Source: Gracilaria vermiculophylla (lineage: Eukaryota; Rhodophyta; Florideophyceae; Gracilariales; Gracilariaceae). From it: 10,373 nt of DNA. Of the stretch, positions 1 to 8,133 are shown piece after piece (the first letter of the stretch is position 1; each line of letters begins with the position of its first letter). A program made the position numbers and the translations under genes. A model generated the notes under the pieces. That model had not been told where the DNA came from. It did no database searches and was given only the letters and a program-made list of their open reading frames with translations. The DNA lies in NCBI GenBank assembly GCA_019155205.2, contig JAHNZQ020000181.1, positions 892,259 to 902,631 of the forward strand. Direction: 5' to 3'.

Positions 1-1556
1 AATCGCGTTTAGAAGCACATGAGCATTTATAATGCTGGTGTCGAGAACGAAGGATAGAACACTCATCGACACCCGCCTCTCTTTTCTCATAGTTGCGAAG
101 GTAGAACGAAATTGATCGAATCGATCAACTGCATTAATAAATAGGTTTTTCGCAACAATGATTGCTGGAACTTGAAGCCTTGTGCGCCGCAATGACTCAT
201 GTCCAATCCATCGTTGAAAAGGTGCAAATCCATGCACGCAGCGAACAGCTTGCTCATCAGGAGAATGAATGCGCAATGTTGGCGTCTCAGCCAAATCGTT
301 TGTGTAGAAGGTCACCACCGAGCGATCCTTGAAAACAAGAAATCCTGCATTCTTCGCAACTTGAGGAGAGGTGTTTGAATCGTCGCTACTGTGTAACACT
401 TGAACCAAACGCCACTGTCCACGTTTTGCATGCTTGAGACTATCAATAGCCTCTCTCAAATCCGGTCTGTTCACAGCATCTACGTTCGTGAACCGTACTG
501 TACCAAGCACTTTGTATTCTCCATCAGTTAGGCGATGCAGCTGGCGCACCAGTACATGTCGCGTGTAGAAATTATCCATCACCATCAACCTTCCATTTTG
601 ATTTGTGGGATGCAGCTGCGTCTGGTGCGCCATCTGAGCGCACCACAAGGCAGAAGGTTTAGACTTTGGTAGCAACGTTCCATCTACCTTACGATCAACA
701 GCTCTGCGTAGGTTTCGGAAAACATTCGTGTACCTTTGGACGGGCATCTGCCCAGATTTATTACCAGAGCCATTGTCTTGTAGACTGTGAAGGTAAACAT
801 GTGACCAACAAACAACTGCGTAGAATCGGATCCCGAACTTCACAGGTTTGGATTTCATGTAAGATCGAGACGCGGTTCGTCCTCTACAGCGAACAGTATT
901 CTCATCGAGTGAGCTTACTCCGACTGGCACTGCCATAGTGGCGGCGTTCCTCGAAAAATGTTCTAGCAGTTGGCGACTATGCCAGAGAGGATCCGCAGCT
1001 GCCAATTCAGGATCGTAGCAAGCATATAATCGTAGAGCCGCACGAATATTCAAAAATGTGTCACGTCCCATTGTCTTCTGAAAGAACGGAATGCCCAGAA
1101 GTTCAGACTGACACCAGTAGTCTCGGAGACGATTATGACCATGAACAGAAGTTGCCATTTCAAGACCAAGGTATGCTTGTAGTTCGTCCAATCTTAGCGG
1201 TTTAGACTTTCGTCCTCGTTTAGTAGCTCCTTGCTCGTCTAATCACGAACACAATTCAGGTAAGAACCATTCAAGAAGAGACGGAACAATCCCATCTCTT
1301 TCTTATGAGCATACGCCCGTTTAATGAGCCCGGACTTAGCAAGAAAGAGTCCGCTTCATTTGCGCCATCGCGAGCAGCAAGGAACAGTTGCGTACAAATT
1401 TTGGGCGTCAGCAGCTCCTACCGCAATGACCAAGAACTCTTCGTTATCTTCCGTATCCCAGCAAAGTTCTCCCGCAGTCTCATCATTGCACTCCTGTGCA
1501 TTGAGACAATCTTCGTTGGCCTCAGGACTATTCGTTTTCGAGTGAGCACTGCTCAT
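1..1556 (-). pseudogene. piggyBac-like transposase (DDE_Tnp_1_7 type), N-terminus damaged, C-terminus off window
   Basis: The enzyme would excise and insert the element at TTAA sites. One frame is open from 1242 to 1 (414 codons). In it I see YLGLEMATS (near 1180), DPLWHSRQLLEHFSRNAA, SLDEN with Asp at 904-906, KSKPVKFGIRFYAVV, VMDNFYTRH with Asp at 574-576, GTVRFTNVDAVNR, GFLVFKDRSVVTFYTNDL, VRCVHG and NAVDRFDQFRSTFATMRKE with Asps at 124-126 and 115-117. These match the four catalytic aspartates of piggyBac (D268, D346, D447, D450 in the moth enzyme), including the 3-residue spacing of the last pair. Upstream coding sits in another frame: an acidic region from Met 1556 (alternative start 1760), a TGA at 1356-1358, then MGLFRLFLNGSYLNCVRD, a TAG at 1239-1241 where I would expect Trp, and a frame change at about 1225-1245. 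The identification is very secure. Whether the lesions are real or lie in an unrecognised intron is less so. Confidence 0.93.
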
Positions 1557-1796
1557 GTTCAAAAGTGACAAATAGTTTGGCCGCACTATCTGGCGGACGC
1601 TGTGAGTTTGCATGACTTTGGCAGCCTCATGAGGCCATAGCGAGCAAAATACCCCATTTGGGGCGCATTTTATGTGCCGTTTTGATGCAATGGCAATGAA
1701 AATGCAGTTGCAATGCAGAAAGAAGCGATGCGAAACATCTCTGTAACTAATCACTTTCACAGTTGATTGACTTGACAGCCAATGGGGAGTATAAAG

Positions 1797-1822
1797 CTTA
1801 ACGCTACGATAGTAGCGTTAAG
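1797..1822. repeat. Subterminal palindrome, inner copy
   Basis: Perfect 11-bp arms CTTAACGCTAC and GTAGCGTTAAG flank a GATA loop. It lies between the possible Met at 1760 and the element end, and is nearly identical to the palindrome at 1884-1913, about 90 bp away. Each arm contains TTAA. A role as a transposase-binding site or in promoter or cruciform formation is inference. Confidence 0.85.
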
Positions 1823-1883
1823 GAATCTGAATTCTTTGCATGCTGAGGACCACTCGTTCCTGTCGTCAGCCAATCGTATTCAT

Positions 1884-1913
1884 AGCTTAACGCTATTATA
1901 GTAGCGTTAAGCT
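1884..1913. repeat. Subterminal palindrome, outer copy
   Basis: Perfect 12-bp arms AGCTTAACGCTA and TAGCGTTAAGCT surround the 6-base loop TTATAG. The stem core is the same as in the inner copy at 1797-1822. The right arm runs into the terminal repeat (shared AGC), so the palindrome is practically part of the transposon end. A 61-bp non-palindromic spacer separates the two copies. Confidence 0.85.
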
Positions 1914-1929
1914 TTTAGGGTCAAAAGGG
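1911..1929 (-). repeat. Terminal sequence of the piggyBac element (transposase 5' side)
   Basis: Read inward on the minus strand the element begins CCCTTTTGACCCTAAAAGC. A CCC start next to TTAA is the usual form of a piggyBac terminal inverted repeat. The matching copy at the other end lies outside the window, so the inverted-repeat relation is inferred. Confidence 0.8.
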
Positions 1930-1933
1930 TTAA
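1930..1933. repeat. TTAA target site at the piggyBac boundary
   Basis: TTAA directly abuts the CCC terminus of the element, as expected for piggyBac insertion, which duplicates this tetranucleotide. The other duplicate lies left of the window. TTAA is common in AT-rich DNA, so the call rests on its position next to the terminus. Confidence 0.8.
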
Positions 1934-2621
1934 CATATGTCACCTTCTTCTGTCTGCTGTTCAAGTGGGTGTTGAAAACGTTTTGAGAGTTTAATTTTTT
2001 TTAGAATCCGTCGAACTCATTAAGGAGTTTTTGAGTTTTTAGAAACGCAGCCAGGTTCGAACTCGGGATTTCTTACTCACATGTAGTCTCATGACAACTG
2101 ATCTGATGTAATAGATCATGGCGTGTTCTACAACTATTTATTGCTCACAGGCAGCCCTGGAGAACACGTTTTTAATTTTACATTTTCCAATGGGATGGCC
2201 TACGGGTCAAATTTCAAATATTTATTTTTCATCTTGCATGATGGCGCGCTGACCCCATATCAGGTCACTTTGCCCTCACATGAGTTCAGCGCTACAGTCC
2301 GATAGAGAGTAATATACCACTTTGTCTCGTTACAGTCAAATGATCCGCAAGTATGGCTGCAAACCAAAAGTTAAATTTTTGAAGTGTTGTTCAGCATGAT
2401 CAAATTGACATTGCAGTGGATCATAACAATAAACTCAAAATTCGTTTTTGGTTGCCTTTTATCCGTTTATTATAAACCATTAACTGAAAAACAATACTTG
2501 GAAACATTACCTCAATAAAAGCAATGCCAAACAATAATTGTTAAACAATGCGTTCGTGTTGTGTTGTTCATGCATACTTCATTTTTCATAAATATGTGGC
2601 GTTTTTTTAAGTGAGACTACC
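1934..2621. other. AT-rich flank outside the piggyBac element, no supported gene
   Basis: Apart from the tRNA-like segment I see no gene. The longest open run (2123-2305, plus, 60 codons from a GTG) is of chance length and unrecognised. A 7-bp inverted repeat (GCGCTGA at 2246-2252, TCAGCGC at 2286-2292) is too weak to call. The part after 2380 is low in GC and rich in A and T runs, like intergenic DNA. Confidence 0.6.
2050..2106 (-). repeat. tRNA-like segment, possible SINE relic
   Basis: On the minus strand, CAGATCAGTTG near 2105 resembles a tRNA A box and GAGTTCGAACC near 2064 resembles a B box. They are about 41 bases apart, close to the spacing in tRNA genes. The D and anticodon stems pair poorly and there is no clear acceptor stem, so this is not a functional tRNA gene. 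It could be the head of an old tRNA-derived SINE, whose body would run toward 1934, or a chance match. No poly-A tail or target duplication was found. Confidence 0.35.
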
Positions 2622-2672
2622 TACTACAAAATAACTGCTTGAAAAAACTCTTTTTTCAATGAGGCTGTAGTA
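2622..2672. repeat. Imperfect palindrome with two nested stems
   Basis: Outer arms TACTACA (2622-2628) and TGTAGTA (2666-2672) enclose an inner perfect stem TTGAAAAAA (2639-2647) and TTTTTTCAA (2651-2659) with a CTC loop. The inner stem is AT-rich and could occur by chance. Nesting inside a second 7-bp stem makes it more notable. It could be a transcript-end hairpin, a miniature-element relic or neither. Confidence 0.5.
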
Positions 2673-4977
2673 TTCGTTAAATTTGAGAACTTTTATAGTT
2701 TTTGATCATTATGGCATCCCTTGTGCAAAACAAGGGTCATAAAATTATATCTTTTCTTGTTTTTGTTTTATCTGACACCAGTGCCATGTTGCACCCAGCG
2801 AAGGCAGCAGCGATGGTCGTCTATGACCGTCTGTACATACCGGATCCCTAATGCAGTAATATCATATTTAGAAATGATGAATTCTTTAATTCCCAAAAAG
2901 CCTTGTTGAATTGAAAAAAAGTAACGGACGTTGGAGTTTTCAAATTAATATACGCATTCACAGTACCGGTGGTCGAAGAAACCATATTGATACTTGAGTA
3001 AATTACAAATATGGTTCACCGTTGCCCTCAACAATATGTAAATGACATATCACAGGACAATAAAGACCCACCGCCGCAAATTTTGAACAGCGTCCTCCTC
3101 ACGTATTGGCGCCGTCTCAACGAGCACCCACCAGCTGAAATGCTTAGCTTTCCTGTGGTAATTTTTCGCTAAGAGCAGAAAAAAGGGGTTTTTTGGAACG
3201 GAGGTGTAAGTCAATTTTGCCCGAATTAACAGTGTAACAAGAACAACCAATTGAAAAGAGTAAATTATTGATATTATGTTGCACGACCCAGACTGTCCAG
3301 AAGCATTTTCCTTGGGGCGAAGCATCCCTTTATGAACACTGACTAGCCAACTCGTCTGTACGAGCATCATGCACCTCGTTAGATCCAATTGTTGCACCAC
3401 GGATGGCTTTGCCTTATGGTACGCAGGGAAATCTCACCAAACTTACGGAAACTGCCTCAATCACAGTACTTTCCAGATCCCGAGTTTCTTCATTTGTCAT
3501 TCCTCGTGCAACCGTTGCGACGGTTTGGCCCCAGAGTTATATCCGGCTCGTGTGTCTCGCCTGAGGATAGTTCTGTCTCTGAATCACCTTGCGAGAGGAA
3601 GGATCTGAACATTCTTTGTGGTACTTTTCCCTTTGGAGCATTGCATAGAAGGATGAAAGGAAGACAAGGAGGATAACAGTAACCGCTTGGAAGAACAGAT
3701 ATGGAGTCAAAAGAATATTGATAGTGTGGGGATGGCTAGATGACCTGCCGGTTTTCTGTAGAAACCACAAGGGTCAAGGCAGTATGTAGTAGGTGTTTAT
3801 CTAGTAGATAGAACGAAGCTTCCGCACAGCCGTAAGCACGGTGCAGAGCTCAGACTCCTCCAAGTTGCCTGTGTGGCTATTATATCGCTGAATGGACACC
3901 AGACACACTATCTACTGTAGCGTGCCGTCATGAATGAAACTCCACTTTTGCTACTTAGACTGCCAATTACTGTTTAGACTTGGAACTTAATGATCAAGGC
4001 GCATATCAACCCCATAGGATCATATTTTTACTAAACTACAGACTCATCACCAGTCGGATGCCATAATCTGCGACAATATGAGCACAACCTGGCGGCGGTA
4101 CCATGTTGCGCATTGATTCTCTTCCGTTTTGTGGTTGTCAGCGTTTTTCCTCTCCCATCATTCTTCACCAACTGGTTATTTTAGATCGTTTTGTCTCTCT
4201 AAACTGGCGGCTACTCCTTGTTTTTATACCGCCTTTTTCTCTCCCTGCACTCGCGTGAAGTAGTATCGTCGCATTGGGTCTGGTATCCGCCCAGTATTGG
4301 GGCCCGGTTCCTGCCCAATTTTATGTCTGCGCATCTGCTAGTCTCTCACAAATATCAGGACACTTGTAGGTCACCACTTTTCTTTTACCCTAGTTTCGCC
4401 ATGAGGGAAACTAGTGCTCCGAGTTTGCATGTCGCCGTCCCATGTGACCCTACACACTTTGCGTCAAACAGAAGACCTTTGGAAACAATGATGCATCTTC
4501 GATTCTCACTGGCAATCGACCGCTGTGGGGGAGCAGACGGAGTCGTACATGTGGACGACCGCGCAATATCTCCAACAACACACTTGAACTGCACCTCTTG
4601 GCAACCGCTCGGTATATTCTTCCTTCACGAATACGCAAGCAGACGCCTATAAGTGAGCACGCCATTTGCGTTTTAGATGTCTGCGCGGTTCCTCAGTTTC
4701 GAGCAGATTTGCTTTGCGGCAGAAAGCGGGCGCGTAAGAAGACCTTACCGATTGGCAGTTTATTTCTCTTCTCGACACTAGATGGGCTTCCCTAAGCTTC
4801 GTATTCGCACTCCCGCACAGTAACGATACCTTATGGTTTAGTTGCTTATCAGATTGGACGAAAAAACGGATTAATATATCATGATTGAGAAATATTGAGA
4901 TACTCAAAAAACAGACTACGCCTTCCACCAGACAAAGTAGCACCGTCCCGGTTGCGAGTGTGAGGCGCTGAGTAGTT
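2673..4977. other. Long stretch with no supported gene
   Basis: Open runs on both strands reach 144 codons (4218-4652, plus) but show no recognised motif and are near chance length. A minus-strand run at 3537-3770 holds one strongly hydrophobic segment that would look like a membrane helix. A minus-strand run at 3050-3400 has a hydrophobic middle and a Lys/Arg/Trp-rich end. Bases 4030-4800 are somewhat richer in GC than their surroundings, which might mark an old insertion. I found no terminal repeats there and no transposase or polymerase motifs. Confidence 0.5.
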
Positions 4978-5008
4978 GGTCACTCAACAAGTGCTATCAG
5001 TCTTTTTT

Positions 5009-5140
5009 ATGGTCCGTCCGCTTCCGGTCGTCTTGTTTCTCCTGGTGATGACGACTTCTTTTGAAGTTCGAGCCACACCTTGCAGCGTACAGCTCCAGAG
5101 TGATTACATTCGAGGGTGGCTTTCGTCGCACGACTTTTGA
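5009..5140 (+). CDS. Possible small secreted protein, or 5' end of a broken secreted-protein gene
   Basis: A 43-codon ORF starting MVRPLPVVLFLLVMTTSFEV. It has a basic residue at position 3, a hydrophobic core at about residues 5-17 and a plausible signal-peptidase site after VRA (residue 22), leaving a 21-residue tail with one Cys. The same frame continues without a stop for 97 more codons (5141-5434) after the single TGA at 5138-5140. This could therefore be a secreted-protein gene broken by a nonsense change. Another frame is open from 5220 to 5594. I see no RXLR, EER, LFLAK or other effector motif. About 30 bases upstream, GGTCACTCAACAAG (4978-4991) loosely resembles the oomycete initiator region. 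The identity is unknown and chance is a real alternative. Confidence 0.25.
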   Translation: MVRPLPVVLFLLVMTTSFEVRATPCSVQLQSDYIRGWLSSHDF

Positions 5141-6540
5141 ATGGTTTTCACTAGTTTTCTTCGTCTTATGGCCCGCTGGATGGGACCTATCGATTGGGAA
5201 TCCATAAGTATTCTCCTAAAAGGTCGGGTGGCCTCTCGGGATAGTTGTGTTCGAAATCCTACAAGTCATCCGTCGTCGATCCGTTGCGGTATTCATCTCT
5301 TTTCAGCCGTGGGATCGAAAGCATCTTCAGCACATCACAAACTCTGGGATGTCATATGCGACTCCAGCTGGTCGACAAGTCCTAAAAACCTTAGCCTCAT
5401 TCGATGCCGAGCGGCGTCATACCACCTATGTTAAAGTGGTTCCTCCCATGGTTTGTTCCCACCTGGCGTATATTCGGCGTTACAATGAACAAAGGTTCTT
5501 CCCCCCATGGGTTCCGAGGCTGCATTACGTGGGTCTATCCATTAATATCTACAGCGCTTCGCTTCAGGGGATCTGCTTCGGTCGTCCATTGTAAATCATC
5601 ATGTTAATTGACACAGAGCAATGGGCTGAAGGCCTGCGACACAGGGCCAGGCCGATACACCGAGCGGCTAACATGGGAGCAATGCGTTTTGTATAAGAAT
5701 TATTGATTCCTCAATCAGGATGAAAAAATGTATCGGTCAAGGTGTGTAACGCCCTGAGTAGGGAATCTGCAATGAATGTTTCTAGTTTTTCGATATTCTT
5801 ACTTTTCTGGACTTGGTGCAATTTGGCAGTTATATTTACCGTCTTATTCCATTTGCCGCCATCATTTGGTCTATTGTCATACCGAAGCTTCATTAAATGG
5901 TTGCCCTGCTGTTTCTGCATGTTCAAAAGTAGTGTCGTGGCCTATCAAGAGCCCCTAAGAACGCTTTTCAGCTAATATATTGTCCTCCGTTGGCCATCGA
6001 TTGCATTATCCGTCTGGTGAACCACTTGGTCGCCATAAGCCGCTAGGAAATCGGTATATCCCATTCGATCAGTGTCACTCCATAGAAGGTGGGTGAATTT
6101 GAGGCAGCGCAGGACGTATCGCCCTCCCTTGATTGACAAAGAGCGCCGGACGTAGGCCGTGTGGATTCACTGTACTCAATCGGTTGCAATTGAGAAGCAC
6201 CATCAAGTTGAAGGCAACCTGGGTGAAGGCAATGATGAGAACACCCCTGTGGTAAAAGTCTCCATCGCGCCTTTTGTTTGTGACGGTTGCCGAAACTGCG
6301 GCGTTTCCTGGTTCTGCTCTAATGGCTCTTACACTTTTCACGAGCGTGCCCCCACGTAACGGTTCTGCTTTATCCCCCAGTTGAGCTTTATCTTCATGTT
6401 GCGGCCTGGTAATCCCTTCTGGAGGTCCTTGCACTGACCTTGGACATGCAAGTGTTGGAAAACAGATGATCTATATGCGCTATACTCTCTTGTGAAACAG
6501 GTCACACAGTTAACTATTTAAACTATTTAGAGCAAGTGAC
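5141..6540. other. Stretch with overlapping chance-length ORFs, no supported gene
   Basis: The plus strand is open in one frame at 5141-5434 and in another at 5220-5594 (about 125 codons, unrecognised). Bases 5590-5690 are GC-rich. On the minus strand 6075-6434 (119 codons, starting at an ATG) is charged at its N-terminal half and hydrophobic in the middle, with no domain I recognise. A short lysine-rich run lies at 5711-5926 on the minus strand. No repeats or retroelement motifs are visible. Confidence 0.5.
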
Positions 6541-7179
6541 ATGGTGAAGGCATTGTACATATCGTGGAAATGGCCTGAAGGTAAGCATATCGAATGGTCC
6601 CTGCGTCATCTACGTCAAATTTATCGCCAGTTCGTTAAGCGTACTGCATCTTTGAATGCAATTTCAGAGATCTACGTAATCGAGGTCAGCGGGGCAAATC
6701 GAAAGTTGGGGGGATGAAAAGGAAGCTCGCTAGCTCTGGCTTGGATTTTCTTGTAGGTGCCTTGAGGCCACCTTATATAGTGGCAAACGTGCACCAACTC
6801 GATCAGAGTGTAACGTACACTACAATTCAAGGACAATCAATACTACCAATTATATTAAAGCATTACATAAATTTGTCACCAACGATTTTACCAACAATTC
6901 AATATGGCTGAGAACAACAAAGCACAAAAAGGCACAAGTAACGCACAACAAGGCATAACCGATACGTAAACTCACGAGAGCATGACAGTGCACAACTTCA
7001 CGGATACTGGGTGTCACCTCAATCCGGTTCCATACACAAACAGCGATATGTGTCAGGAACAGCAATGCGCTGCGACAACAGGGACAGTTGCTCATTCCTG
7101 CTCACACTACGCACGATTATGTCATCTTCTACTGGTGATTCTTGTGGCTGGTAAGTGTCGGTTGAACGCGGTTGCTGTG
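6541..7179. other. Short open frames only, no supported gene
   Basis: A 58-codon plus-strand ORF (6541-6717) starts MVKALYISWKWPEGKHIEWS. It overlaps, through ATGA, a 65-codon ORF in another frame (6714-6911). The composition of the first looks protein-like but its length is expected by chance. A TATATA-containing sequence with short inverted arms (GCCAC, GTGGC) lies at 6768-6785. The rest is AT-rich with no recognised feature. Confidence 0.45.
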
Positions 7180-7229
7180 CGTTGCGCTTGACACGTTGTA
7201 CGATCAACGTAGTTGGTTCGAGCGCAACG
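7180..7229. repeat. Nested inverted repeat (first and second stems of hairpin cluster)
   Basis: The outer stem is CGTTGCGCT (7180-7188) with AGCGCAACG (7221-7229). Inside it is ACGTTG (7193-7198) with CAACGT (7205-7210) and a 6-base loop. All arms pair perfectly. It is the leftmost part of a run of stems that continues to 7393. Confidence 0.65.
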
Positions 7230-7238
7230 TAGAGAGGA

Positions 7239-7260
7239 CAAACGCGTCTCTTCGCGTTTG
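7239..7260. repeat. Hairpin, 8-bp GC-rich stem (third stem of cluster)
   Basis: CAAACGCG (7239-7246) pairs with CGCGTTTG (7253-7260) around the loop TCTCTT. Confidence 0.65.
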
Positions 7261-7261
7261 G

Positions 7262-7293
7262 TCAGTAAATTTGTCGAGCGACTTGTTTACTGA
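7262..7293. repeat. Hairpin with internal loop (fourth stem of cluster)
   Basis: TCAGTAAA (7262-7269) pairs with TTTACTGA (7286-7293). Inside, across a 3x3 internal loop, GTCG (7273-7276) pairs with CGAC (7279-7282). The two collinear stems make a 32-base foldback that starts one base after the previous hairpin ends. Confidence 0.65.
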
Positions 7294-7366
7294 TTCTATT
7301 CCTCCTAGCCGACGTCCTTTCGCGCAATGCGTAAAGTGCACTACACTTATATACGGCGTTGCGAGC

Positions 7367-7393
7367 GCGCTGTGCCACAGATTGGCACAGCGC
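7367..7393. repeat. Hairpin, 11-bp GC-rich stem (fifth stem of cluster)
   Basis: GCGCTGTGCCA (7367-7377) pairs perfectly with TGGCACAGCGC (7383-7393) around a 5-base loop. It is the strongest stem of the cluster. It lies between a TATATA (7348-7353) and an AATAAA (7409-7414), where the transcribed repeat of an LTR would be expected. It is not followed by a T-run or by CTRR, so neither a bacterial-type terminator nor a Helitron end fits well. Confidence 0.75.
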
Positions 7394-7460
7394 ACTGTGT
7401 GACTTAAAAATAAATATATTAAATTAAGCCTCGCGCATCTCAATTCAAAACGAGATTACA

Positions 7461-8007
7461 GCGCTCTCCCCTACGTAAGCACCCCTACAACCTACAGTAA
7501 GAACCCAGTTATCCAACACTCTCGAGACTCTTCCCAGAAACAAGCGCACCCTACGCTTACGAATTAGATGCGTGTCCTCATCATCTGAGAGAGAAACAAG
7601 CAAACGATGCGTTGGTGCGCCACATACACTCCTTTCTCTTTAGATCGAGCGACTTCACACTGCACTTCCGCTTCTACCAGTCACTAGTTTTGGGTGTCTT
7701 ACTGCACCGTTTAGGGCGCAACTTGCGGGTCTTACTTCAACGCAAATACACTTCCGTCCATTTGAATATCACGGAGACATATGTGCTGCTCACCACCACA
7801 TATTGTCTGTTTGATATCCGCTTCCATCCTCTTTTTCACTATTTCCCCGATCTCAAATTCTGTATCGGTCCATCACGGGCTCCGTGGCCGTTGGATAGTA
7901 GTCCTTCTCAACAATTGTCACTGCCATATTTTATTTTCTTAATAGTTTGATCTTATTTGTTTCTGTATGTGAACTGTCCTTTTATTTCCTTTTTCGTATT
8001 TCGCTAT
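7461..8007. other. No supported gene; possible degraded minus-strand coding relic
   Basis: The plus-strand run at 7612-7950 (112 codons) is of chance length. On the minus strand, 7927-7853 reads MAVTIVEKDYYPTATEPVMD in one frame. An overlapping run at 7872-7732 reads DTEFEIGEIVKKRMEADI and onward in another. Joined across one frame change they look hydrophilic and protein-like, but I do not recognise a family. Confidence 0.4.
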
Positions 8008-8133
8008 TCAATCTTTTCTATTTCTACATCCTTTTCTTTTTCGTCTTCGTTTTAGTCTTCTCTCTTTGAAGTGTTTCTTCGATCCCACTCGCGAAAATAT
8101 CCCCTCCCTGTTCCTTAGCTTTTTTTCTTTACA
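7940..8133 (+). other. Pyrimidine-rich tract on the plus strand
   Basis: About 190 bases are dominated by T and C, ending CTTTTTTTCTTTACAG at 8133. The end resembles a eukaryotic 3' splice site with a long polypyrimidine tract. The tract also explains the Lys/Arg-rich C-terminus of the 161-codon minus-strand ORF at 8008-8493, which makes that ORF less convincing as a gene. Confidence 0.45.

Larger units (their letters stand above)
1..1929 (-). mobile_element. piggyBac-type DNA transposon, right-hand portion (continues past the left edge)
   Basis: A class II cut-and-paste element. Three independent parts agree: a minus-strand transposase body with piggyBac catalytic motifs, subterminal palindromes upstream of the gene, and a terminus at 1929 reading CCCTTTTGACCC inward that is directly followed by TTAA (1930-1933), the target tetranucleotide of the family. 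The transposase 5' end faces this terminus. The far end and its TTAA lie outside the window, so total length and target-site duplication cannot be checked. The transposase carries stops and a frame change near its N-terminus, so this copy is probably non-autonomous, although the ends could still be mobilised by an intact relative. Confidence 0.9.
7197..7460 (+). repeat. Possible solo LTR or LTR fragment, boundaries uncertain
   Basis: The segment starts TGTA and ends TACA, contains TATATA at 7348-7353 and AATAAA at 7409-7414 in the order expected of U3, R and U5, and holds much of the hairpin cluster. Against this, the flanking 5-mers (CACGT and GCGCT) do not form a target duplication, no primer-binding site or polypurine tract is evident, and no second copy lies in the window. 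The hairpins may belong to a different kind of element. Confidence 0.22.

Noticed and set aside
2246..2292. 7-bp inverted repeat GCGCTGA and TCAGCGC
   Set aside because: Short arms with 33 bases between them; expected by chance in a window this size.
3414..3536. Minus-strand run containing MTNEETRDLESTVIEAVS followed by GTAAGT
   Set aside because: Looks exon-like, but only 41 codons long and no matching acceptor or continuing exon could be found.
4218..4652. 144-codon plus-strand ORF
   Set aside because: Start region is hydrophobic but the rest has no domain. The opposite strand is also open, and the length is near chance expectation.
7215..7225. GGTTCGAGCGC resembling a tRNA B box
   Set aside because: No A box at the correct distance. 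The bases are better explained by the inverted repeat at 7180-7229.
7367..7420. Helitron 3' end (hairpin followed by CTRR)
   Set aside because: No CTRR within the expected distance after the hairpin and no 5' TC end seen.
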